Made by a program: the position numbers and the translations under genes. Under the pieces are notes generated by a model. It was given only the letters and a program-made list of their open reading frames with translations, did no database searches and had not been told where the DNA came from. This document shows, piece by piece, positions 23,295 to 31,800 of a stretch of DNA of 64,000 bases (position 1 is its first letter; the number at the start of each line of letters is the position of its first letter). The DNA is taken from NCBI GenBank assembly GCA_018806915.1, contig JAGKQI010000101.1, positions 62,001 to 126,000 on the forward strand, in the 5' to 3' direction. This DNA comes from Phytophthora colocasiae (taxonomy: Eukaryota > Oomycota > Peronosporomycetes > Peronosporales > Peronosporaceae).

Positions 23295-23309
23295 TTGGGA
23301 ACCAAGGGG
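23295..23309. repeat. Right 15-bp terminal inverted repeat of piggyBac
   Basis: TTGGGAACCAAGGGG is followed by TTAA (23310-23313). It is the exact reverse complement of the left terminus. Confidence 0.95.
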
Positions 23310-23830
23310 TTAACACCTCAAGATGGAATCGAAGGAAGAGATGAGCACGTGCCCAAGACAACGACAGACCCCTGCCGATCAAGGAACGAGAAAGAAAAGT
23401 GCTGCAACGTTTGTGGAAATAGTGAAGGAGCGAAAGTGATGTGCCTGAGAGTACGCGGAGGACTATCCTGCACATTGGATGACGAAATCTACGGATTAGT
23501 CAGTAACTGAGGATCCAGCTACTGGATCTGAATGGACCGCTTGTGCTGTAGCTACCCGGCAAGATGAGGAACTGAAGAGACAGGAAGGAGACCCAGAGAC
23601 TCCGACCATGTGGGCCTGCTGAGCAGATCTACCAAATGCATAACCAGATAGCCGGACTGTGATCTACTGCATGGAAACACTAGGAAATTTTATACAGTCA
23701 AAGTTTAGATCGCGAGGACGGCAGCCGGAGCCGCCGGGTACACGCCCGGTATGCGGGGATGATGCAGAGCTCGCCCTGAGCGCTTTCGGCGTTGACCGCT
23801 AAAAATAAAATAAAACAGTTGGATCCTTTG

Positions 23831-24124
23831 GCATGCTAGACACCTACCTATAGGCATCCACGCCAAACACGAACTCATGTCGAATTAGAACTTTAGTCTT
23901 GGCATTTTTGCTACGAAATATCAACAAGTTCTTGGCAAACGTCTACGAATCCATGACTGAGATCGAATCGAATCGATATTGGCGAGTCTGGTAGCTTCAT
24001 TTTAGTAGCTACGCTTTCCTTGCTTCTAGCAAGCCATGTTTTTTTGTTGGCTACATGCACAGTCAACTCGCTTACATATTCTCACTTCCCAAATTGCACC
24101 GCCATTCAAACGTTCTCCGAGGCC
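23831..24124. other. Intergenic; possible promoter of the 24125 gene
   Basis: No coding sequence was recognised. CTTCATTTTAG (about 23995) and CTCACTTCCCAAATT (about 24080) resemble the oomycete initiator (TCATTYY-like). Either could mark the transcription start of the small gene downstream. Both assignments are tentative. Confidence 0.35.
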
Positions 24125-24433
24125 ATGGGGAATATATCGGGATGCTGCAAAGGCAGCGACAACACTATACTCAGAACTGCTAGAAACCACACAACAAACC
24201 ACGTTCCTCCTCGAGCAACAACTACCCAACCCAACATGGCAACCTCAACACATTTCAAGAATTCATCACCGAAACTGAATCCTACGCCGCCGCCACCACA
24301 CCAGTCACCTGCTCCACGAGCGCCTGTGAGCGAACCAAGGATTAATCGTTCCCCACCACTGTACGAACCATACAAAGTGTATGAGGACAAAGGAGGCATC
24401 GGCCTCGGTGTCGGGTGCGGTGGTTGCGGATGA
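24125..24433 (+). CDS. Small Pro-rich protein with predicted dual N-terminal acylation
   Basis: The 102-aa product begins MGNISGCC, which fits an N-myristoylation signal (Gly2, small residue at 6) followed by two cysteines suited to palmitoylation. This would place it on a membrane face. The middle is rich in Pro, Ser and Thr, and the C-terminus is Gly/Cys-rich (GLGVGCGGCG). I chose the ATG at 24125 (good GCCATGGGG context) over the in-frame ATG at 24020, which would instead give a 137-aa protein with a hydrophobic, signal-like start. No family was recognised. It is the first host-type gene after the repeat block. Confidence 0.5.
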   Translation: MGNISGCCKGSDNTILRTARNHTTNHVPPRATTTQPNMATSTHFKNSSPKLNPTPPPPHQSPAPRAPVSEPRINRSPPLYEPYKVYEDKGGIGLGVGCGGCG

Positions 24434-24660
24434 AAAGAACACTAAAACGTCTGAGCCAACTCGTGCCCTACTCAGTAATATATACTACTTCAATTGCTAT
24501 TGTCATAGTGAGTGAATGAATCATCGCATTAATCATAAAACCAGGTTTGAAGACACTTCTAGAAACAGAGAAAATGTTTTATTTACTATCAAAAGCTCGG
24601 AAGCAAAATGGACACCGATCCAGGATCCACTCGATCGTTTAGGGGCATTTTCTAAGCAAA

Positions 24661-26190
24661 TCACAGTGCAAACACTGCAGTCATGAGGCCAACTACCACC
24701 GAGGCAGTAGCCATGGTCAGGGAGGGGGCAGCACTTGAGCCACCAGTCGAACCGTCTTTGGAGTCACTGGACTGACCTGCAGCCGAGGAATTGGACACCT
24801 TGGTCGTGGTCTCGTCCTCCGACAGAGTCGTGTAGGCCTTCTCCAGCTTGGGGTACTCGAAACCGCTTCCACCAGTCGCACAGCCTTCATCGGCGGTACA
24901 CTCAGTACACAACTGGGAGTAGCCCACACGCTTGCATCCATTGCCAGAGCCACAAGCCTCAACAGTCTGGTAGCACGGAGGGTTGGACTTCGCGAGTTCT
25001 TCGGGGGTAGGCAGCGTACGGAAAGCAGAGATCAACGAGGCTTCAATCTGCGTTGAACCGGAGCTCAATGTCTCCTCGTACTTAGCAACCACAGCCTCAG
25101 CACGGGCGGCGTTGGCGGTCGTGTTAAGCGGATCCTCCCAGAATGGCAGGCCACTCTCCATCTCGCCAGTTTCCTTGTTTCCGACGAACTCAGTGTTGTT
25201 CGAGTCAGCATTGCACCACTCAGTGAAGTTGGCGAACGTGGAGCCCGTGTCTGGGTTCTCAATGGCGGTGATGCCCACGACGTCGTCGATAGTGACCCAG
25301 CCGAGGATGTTGTAGGCAAAAGTGCAGTCAACGCCGTCCGGACCCTGGCCGTAGCTGCACAGTCCCTTGCGGGTGCTGTTACGGCACTCGTCCGACTTGT
25401 CGCCCCAACCTTCAAGTGGACAAGTGCCCGGGAAGGAGAACCAGTAGTTGTCCGGGTACGGCGCGCGGACGTCGTCGTCCTTAATGCCACCACCAACGAA
25501 GGGTCCGACGTTAGGTTGGTCGTCGTCGCCGTTAAACTGCAGACAACCAGCTGGGAAGTCGTCCTTCTCGTCCGACAACGGGGTACAACGACCGCTGTCC
25601 ATTGGGAGCATAGGACCGTACTCGGGTGTCTTGCCCCACGAGTCCTGGAACTGTGCCAGAGTCTCGTTGGTCTGCACGATGATCACCTCATAGAAGACGA
25701 TGTTGGCCATGCCAGACTTGCGCTCGCAACGCTCATCCTCCGCCCGGACATTTACGTTGATACCTTCCGCCTGGACGTACATCAGAGCTCCCTCCACCGA
25801 CGCAGTGTTGACGGTGTCCATAGCACTCAAGTAACCAGCTTCAAGCTCGCCACCGCCAAAGCTCGAGACGAAGACGCCATCCACGAGGATAGGGGCGTCG
25901 CTCTGCACACGCGCGTGCACGGCGCGCACCGCCGGCATGTGGTACGAGTCCTTCGGGTACGTTTTGGTCTCGAGGTCAGCGAAGACGTCGCCGCCGGACG
26001 AGACTGTGGCGGTTGTGCCACCAGAGCCGGTCGTAGCAGCAGCACCGGACGAAGCCGTACTGGACGCCGTCGAGGTCGGGGCGACCGTGCCGGCAGTAGA
26101 ACCGGAGTCTGTTGGTGGGGCAGTTGTCGCCGTTTGAGCAGAGACTGACGCGATGCCCGCTGCAGCGATCAAGACGGAGCTGAGCTTCAT
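24661..26190 (-). CDS. Secreted, probably GPI-anchored protein of unknown function
   Basis: The 509-aa product starts with a signal peptide (MKLSSVLIAAAGIASVSA). A Ser/Thr/Ala/Gly-rich stalk (about 20-70) follows, then a globular region with several Asn-X-Ser/Thr sites and cysteines. A Cys-rich patch (CGSGNGCKRVG...LCTECTADEGC) precedes a Ser-rich stretch and a hydrophobic C-terminus (MATASVVVGLMTAVFAL) typical of GPI attachment. I placed the start at 26190; the frame stays open 79 codons upstream, but the signal peptide begins here. It probably sits at the cell surface or wall. I do not recognise the family. Confidence 0.85.
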   Translation of the reverse strand: MKLSSVLIAAAGIASVSAQTATTAPPTDSGSTAGTVAPTSTASSTASSGAAATTGSGGTTATVSSGGDVFADLETKTYPKDSYHMPAVRAVHARVQSDAPILVDGVFVSSFGGGELEAGYLSAMDTVNTASVEGALMYVQAEGINVNVRAEDERCERKSGMANIVFYEVIIVQTNETLAQFQDSWGKTPEYGPMLPMDSGRCTPLSDEKDDFPAGCLQFNGDDDQPNVGPFVGGGIKDDDVRAPYPDNYWFSFPGTCPLEGWGDKSDECRNSTRKGLCSYGQGPDGVDCTFAYNILGWVTIDDVVGITAIENPDTGSTFANFTEWCNADSNNTEFVGNKETGEMESGLPFWEDPLNTTANAARAEAVVAKYEETLSSGSTQIEASLISAFRTLPTPEELAKSNPPCYQTVEACGSGNGCKRVGYSQLCTECTADEGCATGGSGFEYPKLEKAYTTLSEDETTTKVSNSSAAGQSSDSKDGSTGGSSAAPSLTMATASVVVGLMTAVFAL

Positions 26191-26249
26191 AGTTGGAGGG
26201 TGGTAGTACGCTACTGGAAGTGGAGACAGGAGACTTGCCTCAAGTAGGG

Positions 26250-26267
26250 TGAAAAGGAGAATGAAGT
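26250..26267 (-). promoter_or_regulatory. Candidate oomycete initiator upstream of the GPI-protein gene
   Basis: On the minus strand CTTCATTCTCCTTTTC lies about 60-75 bp before the ATG at 26190. It matches the TCATTYY-type initiator plus a T-rich follow-on element described for Phytophthora promoters. Confidence 0.4.
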
Positions 26268-27063
26268 GGACGAGAGAGGCAGACAGCGGCGGCACGCGTG
26301 AGGCGCTGGAACTTGCCCCGAGCCGTCCTGGTGAGCACGAAAGCGGACTTTCCTCTCCCTCTGACCTTGCGTCCAGTTGCACCTGGCGGTCGAGAGAGAA
26401 GTAGAGTGCAACCATACGTTTCCCCATTGTACTACACTTTTAGTTGGTTTTTAGTACGTCAGCAAGTGGTGGCCGTTACGCATCTGGTTGGGGGACAAGA
26501 AGTGCAGGCTTTTAAACGCAGCTGGAGTTCGATCGAAGGCTATGACGACGCATTCGATGGCTTAGTATTATCTGTAGCTAGATGCAGTGTAGATGTTGAT
26601 GTAGATGCAGGTAGGTGCAGCACTGCAACCAAGGCAAGCAGAGCTCTACTGGACTGGATGTGAAGCCCCCTTTTTTACAACTGGACGACTGGCGATCTTT
26701 TCGAAGTTGAAGCGTGAGTAACGCACCAGTAACGGCTGCATCACTTGCTGTTCGAACGATAGGAAAAGACAAGCAAGGTGTGTCCTATGCTGCCAAGTCA
26801 GAGGATTGCACACTACTCCTAGGTTGACTTTTTACAGGCCATCGCACTCGAATCAACTTAGAAGTAAACACAACATCGCAACGACTCAACTGAGTTCTAG
26901 CGATGTATTTGCATTGTTGTTGCGCTCGAGGGCTCTGCTACCAACGCCGAACAACACGAAAGCGGTCGCTGCTCGTTCGGAGGCGACAGTGCATATGATG
27001 ACTCAGCTGGATGGTCCTTTAACTGATTTTGACAACTTCAACAACTGCATTAGCGTCTGCCTT
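26268..27063. other. Intergenic region, no gene recognised
   Basis: It lies between the start of the GPI-protein gene and the 3' end of the glucosidase gene. Only short frames are present. The right part overlaps antisense reading of the glucosidase gene. Confidence 0.5.
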
Positions 27064-30000
27064 TCACTCCAGCGCCTGGTCGTACACAAAGCGAATCTCC
27101 CAGTCCTCCGTGACCAACACCTGCGGCTTGCGCAGCACGAGACGGTCGCTGCCAGCGTCATACTGGAAGTCCACGGCGCGTTCGCCACCCACCAGCACCT
27201 GCTTCGGCAAAGTCGCCTCCGACTGGAAACCGTAAATCTCGATGCGCTCCACCCACATCAGCGACGTGTACTGCTTGCCCTGCGACGTCGCAGCAGTCGC
27301 CACCGAACGCAGACCTTCCTTGGTTTGATGGAATGAAACGGCGGTACCTTCTCCCTGGAGCTCAGCAGCAAGTGAGCGCTCGTCATCGACGTACAGCTCG
27401 CCATGGGCCTCCAAGTGCTGGTCCAGCGCCACCACCAGCGTAAGGGGGTCATCACGCATCAGCTCCGAGCTGCGACGCACGCGCTGCTTGCGCGGCAGAA
27501 TGGTACCGCCGCGGTGGAACACCGGAATGGCGTCCAGCGGTGCAGGTACGTTCTCATATGTCTTACCACCGAAGAAACGCTTGTACCCATCTGTAACGTG
27601 ATACCAAACCGTCCTGTCGGCAGCGTTTTCCGATGGCAAGAACACGTGCGTAGCCTCCACGCCCTCCTCAACGATCGGTTTCACGAGCAGAGCTTCGCCT
27701 AGTAGGTACTCGTCCTCCTCGCTGAAGCTCTGCGGCTCCTGGGTGAAGTGCGCCCACAGCGGACGCATGACCGGCATACCGCGCGCATAACATGTGTGGA
27801 ACAGCGTGTAGATGTAAGGCAGCAGCGAGTAGCGCTCACGAATGGCAGCGCGAACACGGGACGTCGTCGGCTCACCGAACACCCAAGGCTCACGGCGAGC
27901 TGAGTCGTGGTGGGCGTGGCCGCGGAAGAATGGCTGGTACGCAGCGGCCTGGTTCCATCGCGTAAACAGCTCCGTGGACGGGTTGCCGAAGAATCCGCCC
28001 ACATCGGCACCCACGAACGTAAGTCCAGCAACGGACATGGAGAGTAACATCTTGGTAGCGTAGCGAAGGTGGCCCCACTCAGCCGTGTTGTCACCCGTCC
28101 AGATCGCACCGTAGCGCTGAGAGCCAGCAGAAAATGCGCGAGACAGCACAAACGGACGCTGCATGTCCGGCGTCAGCTGCAACTCTTCTGCGAACGCGGA
28201 GAGCGGCTCAGGAGGAGGCTGCTGGCGAACAAGCTGGCCTTCCATGGTCGATCGCTGGAAAAGAATTCCGTACAGATTGTGCCACTCACGGTGCTCGACA
28301 CCAGCGATACTCTTGCATCCCTTGCGCATTGACACCTCGGGGCCGTTGAAGACCGACGGCTCGTTCATGTCGTTCCACGTGTACAAATGCTTGGTGCTGC
28401 CCTGGTAGTTATCGTACCGGAACTGGTGACGCCACCACGCACGCGCCTTGGCTGACGTGAAGTCAAGATACGAGGACTCGCCCGGCCAGCACCAGCCCTT
28501 GAAGTCGTTGCCCTGCTCGTCCTTGATGAAGAGTCCGAGCTCTTCTGCCTCCGTGTGGATGTAGTACGGCTTTTTATCTTTAGACTGGCTCACCTTGATG
28601 TGTGGGTCGATGATCGTCACCATCTTGCGACCAGTACGCGCCACAGACTCCTGCATGTCCTTGGGCGTGGGGAAAGCGTGCTCATCCCAAGTGAAGTAAC
28701 GCTTGCCGTCAGTGTGCTCGATGTCCAGCCAAATCACATCGTACGGGATCAAGTGCTCGTCAAAGCCAGCATCAACGCGCGCCACGTCTGCCTCGTTCTT
28801 GTAGTTCCAGCGGCACTGGTGATAACCTAAAGCAAAGAGCGGCGGAAGCTGCGCTCGACCCGTCAGGAGCGTGTACTGTGCGAAGAGGTCAGCGCTACTG
28901 GGTCCAGCAAGCAAGAACAGATCGAAGACGCCTGACTCACTGAGCCAGTGGCTCGACTTGCTGTTCGCATCCTCGTTCGTCCAAATGTCGACGAAAGTCT
29001 CAGTCGGGTTGTTCCAAAACATTCCGACAGTGTTCTCCTTGTTCGGGGCAACTAGAACGGGGATCGCACCATACAACGCCATGGGGTTGTCCAGTTCGTA
29101 CTCGAACACATCAAGATTGTACAACCGGTACGGGTCAGTCACCACTTTCCTCTTGTCCTCGCCGTCGTCATTCGGCTCAATTGTATCCTTCAGCACAAAG
29201 TCCGTAGCGTGTTCGGGAATGCCGTACAGCGAGCGTGGAGCTCCAGCAGACCCATGGAAGGACACGTCAAGGCCAATGGAGCTCGGACCGAACTGCTTCT
29301 TGTCCGTGTGTCCTCCGAAAGACTCCTCCCACCCCTCCACCTTGCCATCAGCTCCAACTGCCGCTGTAGTAGTAGCTGTCTGTTCTTCCTTCTTTTGCAC
29401 AGTGCCATCTTCATAGATAGCAAGACCGTCCTCGCCATAGTCAACGATCGTTTTGCCCTCATGAGCATCAACAGCCGCTTGATCTGCTGCTGCTCCAGCT
29501 TGAGCTTCAGCATCAGCTCGTCCCTGACGAATCTCGTAGTGGAACAGTCCATCATCATTGGTAGAAACCACTTTCTCTCCGTCCAGGTACAGATCCACAC
29601 CAAAAGATCCTTCGCCCAACTTCAAGGCTGCTACAACCTGAGGCGATGTCTGTCCCTCAGGAGCGAACAGCAGCGTCTCCTTCTCGTTCACTGAAGTCTT
29701 TAGACCTGCTTCCTGTGCTGTCAATTGACGCAGAGGACGTGTCTCCTCAGCTGCTGGAACCAGAATATCTTCGCTAATCCAGCGGGTTTTCGGGTCTTTC
29801 GGGTCCGGGAACTTCTCCTGCAGACGCACACGCAGCGCTGGGACTTGAGCCTTGTCCGCATTCAGTACAAACGCCAGAGAACCAGCAAGTGGGACGCCTC
29901 CACGTTGCGTAGTGTCCTCCACCAGGAAACGAATCAGATTGGCATCAGAATCTGATTCGATACTGTCGCGAGAGATCTGGAACTTGCTGGGCAGCTCCTG

Positions 30001-30132
30001 GCGCTGCACATTGCGGAACTTGTTGCAGAATTGCGTCTTCTCACACGTGCGGAACTTGCTGCGGTCCACGGCGTCCACAGACAGCGCTAGGGCTGCCGTT
30101 GCGAGCAGCAGAATCAGTCGCCGACTCAGCAT
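27064..30132 (-). CDS. GANAB: Glucosidase II alpha subunit, GH31 (neutral alpha-glucosidase AB)
   Basis: The 1022-aa product has a signal peptide (MLSRRLILLLATAALALSVDA) and the full GH31 layout: an N-terminal beta domain, a catalytic barrel (VIWLDIEHTDG; YTWNDMNEPSVF with nucleophile Asp about 588; IWTGDNTAEW with the acid/base Asp about 680) and C-terminal beta domains. In the ER lumen the family trims the two inner glucoses of N-glycans, in a complex with a beta subunit that retains it. The length fits glucosidase II rather than lysosomal enzymes. An in-frame GTG lies 12 bases upstream; I use the ATG at 30132. It is intronless and divergent from the M96-like gene, with 161 bp between starts. 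Confidence 0.95.
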   Translation of the reverse strand: MLSRRLILLLATAALALSVDAVDRSKFRTCEKTQFCNKFRNVQRQELPSKFQISRDSIESDSDANLIRFLVEDTTQRGGVPLAGSLAFVLNADKAQVPALRVRLQEKFPDPKDPKTRWISEDILVPAAEETRPLRQLTAQEAGLKTSVNEKETLLFAPEGQTSPQVVAALKLGEGSFGVDLYLDGEKVVSTNDDGLFHYEIRQGRADAEAQAGAAADQAAVDAHEGKTIVDYGEDGLAIYEDGTVQKKEEQTATTTAAVGADGKVEGWEESFGGHTDKKQFGPSSIGLDVSFHGSAGAPRSLYGIPEHATDFVLKDTIEPNDDGEDKRKVVTDPYRLYNLDVFEYELDNPMALYGAIPVLVAPNKENTVGMFWNNPTETFVDIWTNEDANSKSSHWLSESGVFDLFLLAGPSSADLFAQYTLLTGRAQLPPLFALGYHQCRWNYKNEADVARVDAGFDEHLIPYDVIWLDIEHTDGKRYFTWDEHAFPTPKDMQESVARTGRKMVTIIDPHIKVSQSKDKKPYYIHTEAEELGLFIKDEQGNDFKGWCWPGESSYLDFTSAKARAWWRHQFRYDNYQGSTKHLYTWNDMNEPSVFNGPEVSMRKGCKSIAGVEHREWHNLYGILFQRSTMEGQLVRQQPPPEPLSAFAEELQLTPDMQRPFVLSRAFSAGSQRYGAIWTGDNTAEWGHLRYATKMLLSMSVAGLTFVGADVGGFFGNPSTELFTRWNQAAAYQPFFRGHAHHDSARREPWVFGEPTTSRVRAAIRERYSLLPYIYTLFHTCYARGMPVMRPLWAHFTQEPQSFSEEDEYLLGEALLVKPIVEEGVEATHVFLPSENAADRTVWYHVTDGYKRFFGGKTYENVPAPLDAIPVFHRGGTILPRKQRVRRSSELMRDDPLTLVVALDQHLEAHGELYVDDERSLAAELQGEGTAVSFHQTKEGLRSVATAATSQGKQYTSLMWVERIEIYGFQSEATLPKQVLVGGERAVDFQYDAGSDRLVLRKPQVLVTEDWEIRFVYDQALE

Positions 30133-30293
30133 CCTTACCTCCACGTGGCGAATGAGACTGAAAATAGCTACACCTTCATCATTTCAAAGTAACGATATGA
30201 AGTGTAGTTAAAGTTACTACTTCATAACGTCACTTCATTATCAGACGATATGTTACTTAATAACATTACTTCTACATTGGTCATGCATGGGTC

Positions 30294-31733
30294 ATGACGC
30301 AGTGCTTCCCTGACGACGACGACGCCTTCCTGGCCGCTTTATCCTTCGTGGACGAGTTCTCATTCGATACAGAGAGTAACCCAAATACTGGCCATCTTTT
30401 GAAGCCATCCGAGAGCTTAAAACCTGTGAAATGGGACCTGAACGAGGCGAAACAGCGACGTCGACAGCAGGTCAATGAGAGGAAGAAGTTATTGCGAAGA
30501 GCTGGCGTCTACGCCGACCCGAATCGCGCGCGTAGTGAGCGCAGGCAGGAAATCGCTCGTCTTCGTGTACAGCTGGAGCAATTGCAGCTCGACATTCAGG
30601 TGCTACGCGGTCGTGCGGGAAAACGACGACCAAATACTGAAGAACCTCCAATTTCTCTCGGTTTACCGCCGCAAGTTCCTGCTGTGTGGCAGGAGATGGC
30701 TCTTCGGCAACGGCAGCGGAGAGAAGAGGCAGAACGTGAGAACTTCCGGTTGAAGATCGTTGTGAAGCGCCAACAACAAGTAGCTCAAACTCTGGGGGAT
30801 CTCGTGCGACGTCGAGCATTTCAAGTGGTAAATCCCAGTACATGTACTACATGTATTTGTCAAATAATATGTTGACTAACTGGCTGTGTTTGTAGACGAA
30901 GGAGTGTGCAGATCTGACGACTCAGCCGAGATTTAAGCATCATGTTGTCAATGTTCTGGACGTCGACGGGGATATGGAGGACTTCCGTCTCCTGATTCTT
31001 GGCTTGGAGGCTGCGTATCACGAGATGGAAGACGTCTTCGCTGCTAACGGACTTTCAGGATCGGACCTGTCCCCTGTTGACATCCACTTGCGTGAAGGTG
31101 TTGACAGGAGGTACATTGAGTGTTTCAGCCACAAGGTGCTGCCTTTTGAGTTACGTGCCACGACTGCTGCTGTGTGGGAACACTTTAAAGGCGTTGAGAA
31201 GCACTTTGGAGGCGGAGATATCTACACGAAAGCAGCGAAGGTGAGTGGTGGCTGATGAGCTGGAGTCGCAACTATTACGTTTTAACTCCCGGATTGGTTT
31301 TGAATAGGATCTGGCTGAACCGTACACAATCATTGAGAACTTTACGAAGGAGCTGTATTCCAATACTTCACGCGCCGATATTAAGGTGAAACAAGCCGTA
31401 CGTCGCTATGTGGAGCAAGACCACGACGTTGTCATTTGGCTGGCACATGTAGCCCCCGCACAAATCAAGCACAAGATGCTCCGTGGACTAACGTATACTC
31501 TACGCGGCTACACCGTCACGACACGATCCCAGGCTGCAGGTCAAGAGGTGTCGATATTGCAGCAATGCTCAATCATTTCTTTCGACCATGATGCGAGCAC
31601 GAGATGCAGCCCAACGAATTTGGACACGCTCACGAACTTTTTGGTGGTCAACAGCGCTCAAAACATCAGGAGCCACCGCGAACGCATTGAGGATATGCTT
31701 GTTGATCAAGTCGTAGGACGCTCCATACAGTGA
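30294..31733 (+). CDS. M96/bZIP-like protein, three exons
   Basis: Proposed exons are 30294-30824, 30896-31240 and 31308-31733. Introns of 71 and 67 bp (GTGGTA...TGTAG; GTGAGT...AATAG) preserve phase and give 433 aa. Residues about 45-105 form a basic segment plus heptad helix (KQRRRQQVNERKKLLRR; DPNRARSERRQEIARL), the hallmark of a large oomycete family often annotated as M96 mating-specific or bZIP-like. The C-terminal two-thirds is a mixed alpha/beta region that I cannot assign. DNA binding is likely but not shown. It ends 67 bp from the convergent vezatin-like gene. Confidence 0.8.
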
Positions 31734-31800
31734 CGGTAGGTCATCGCATCTGGATCAATGAACGTCCTCTTTCTCAACAGGAGTTCTTGCTACTTGTCTG

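Larger units (their letters stand above)
19813..23309 (-). mobile_element. Complete piggyBac-family DNA transposon
   Basis: This 3497-bp element is flanked by TTAA on both sides (19809-19812 and 23310-23313), the obligatory piggyBac target. The ends are a perfect 15-bp inverted repeat, CCCCTTGGTTCCCAA at the left and its reverse complement at the right. A 15-bp palindrome, GTCGTAACTTACGAC, occurs near the left end (19857-19871) and twice near the right end (23249-23263, 23279-23293). The element encodes an apparently intact transposase on the minus strand. Nothing in the sequence shows inactivation. Confidence 0.96.
19063..23815 (+). mobile_element. Candidate target-primed retroposon carrying the piggyBac
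   Basis: CAGCTGGATCCTTTG (19048-19062) recurs with one mismatch as CAGTTGGATCCTTTG (23816-23830), directly after an A-rich tail (AAAAATAAAATAAAA, 23801-23815). A long variable duplication plus an A-rich 3' tail is the signature of LINE/SINE insertion. Without the nested piggyBac the insert would be about 1.25 kb. It has only short frames, one with a CCNVCGNSEGAKVMC cysteine motif, so it would be non-autonomous or 5'-truncated. The family was not recognised. Confidence 0.55.

Noticed and set aside
25516..26148. 210-codon plus-strand frame, His/Arg-rich
   Set aside because: It is the antisense shadow of the GPI-anchored protein gene.
26806..27336. 176-codon plus-strand frame
   Set aside because: It is the antisense shadow of the glucosidase II gene.
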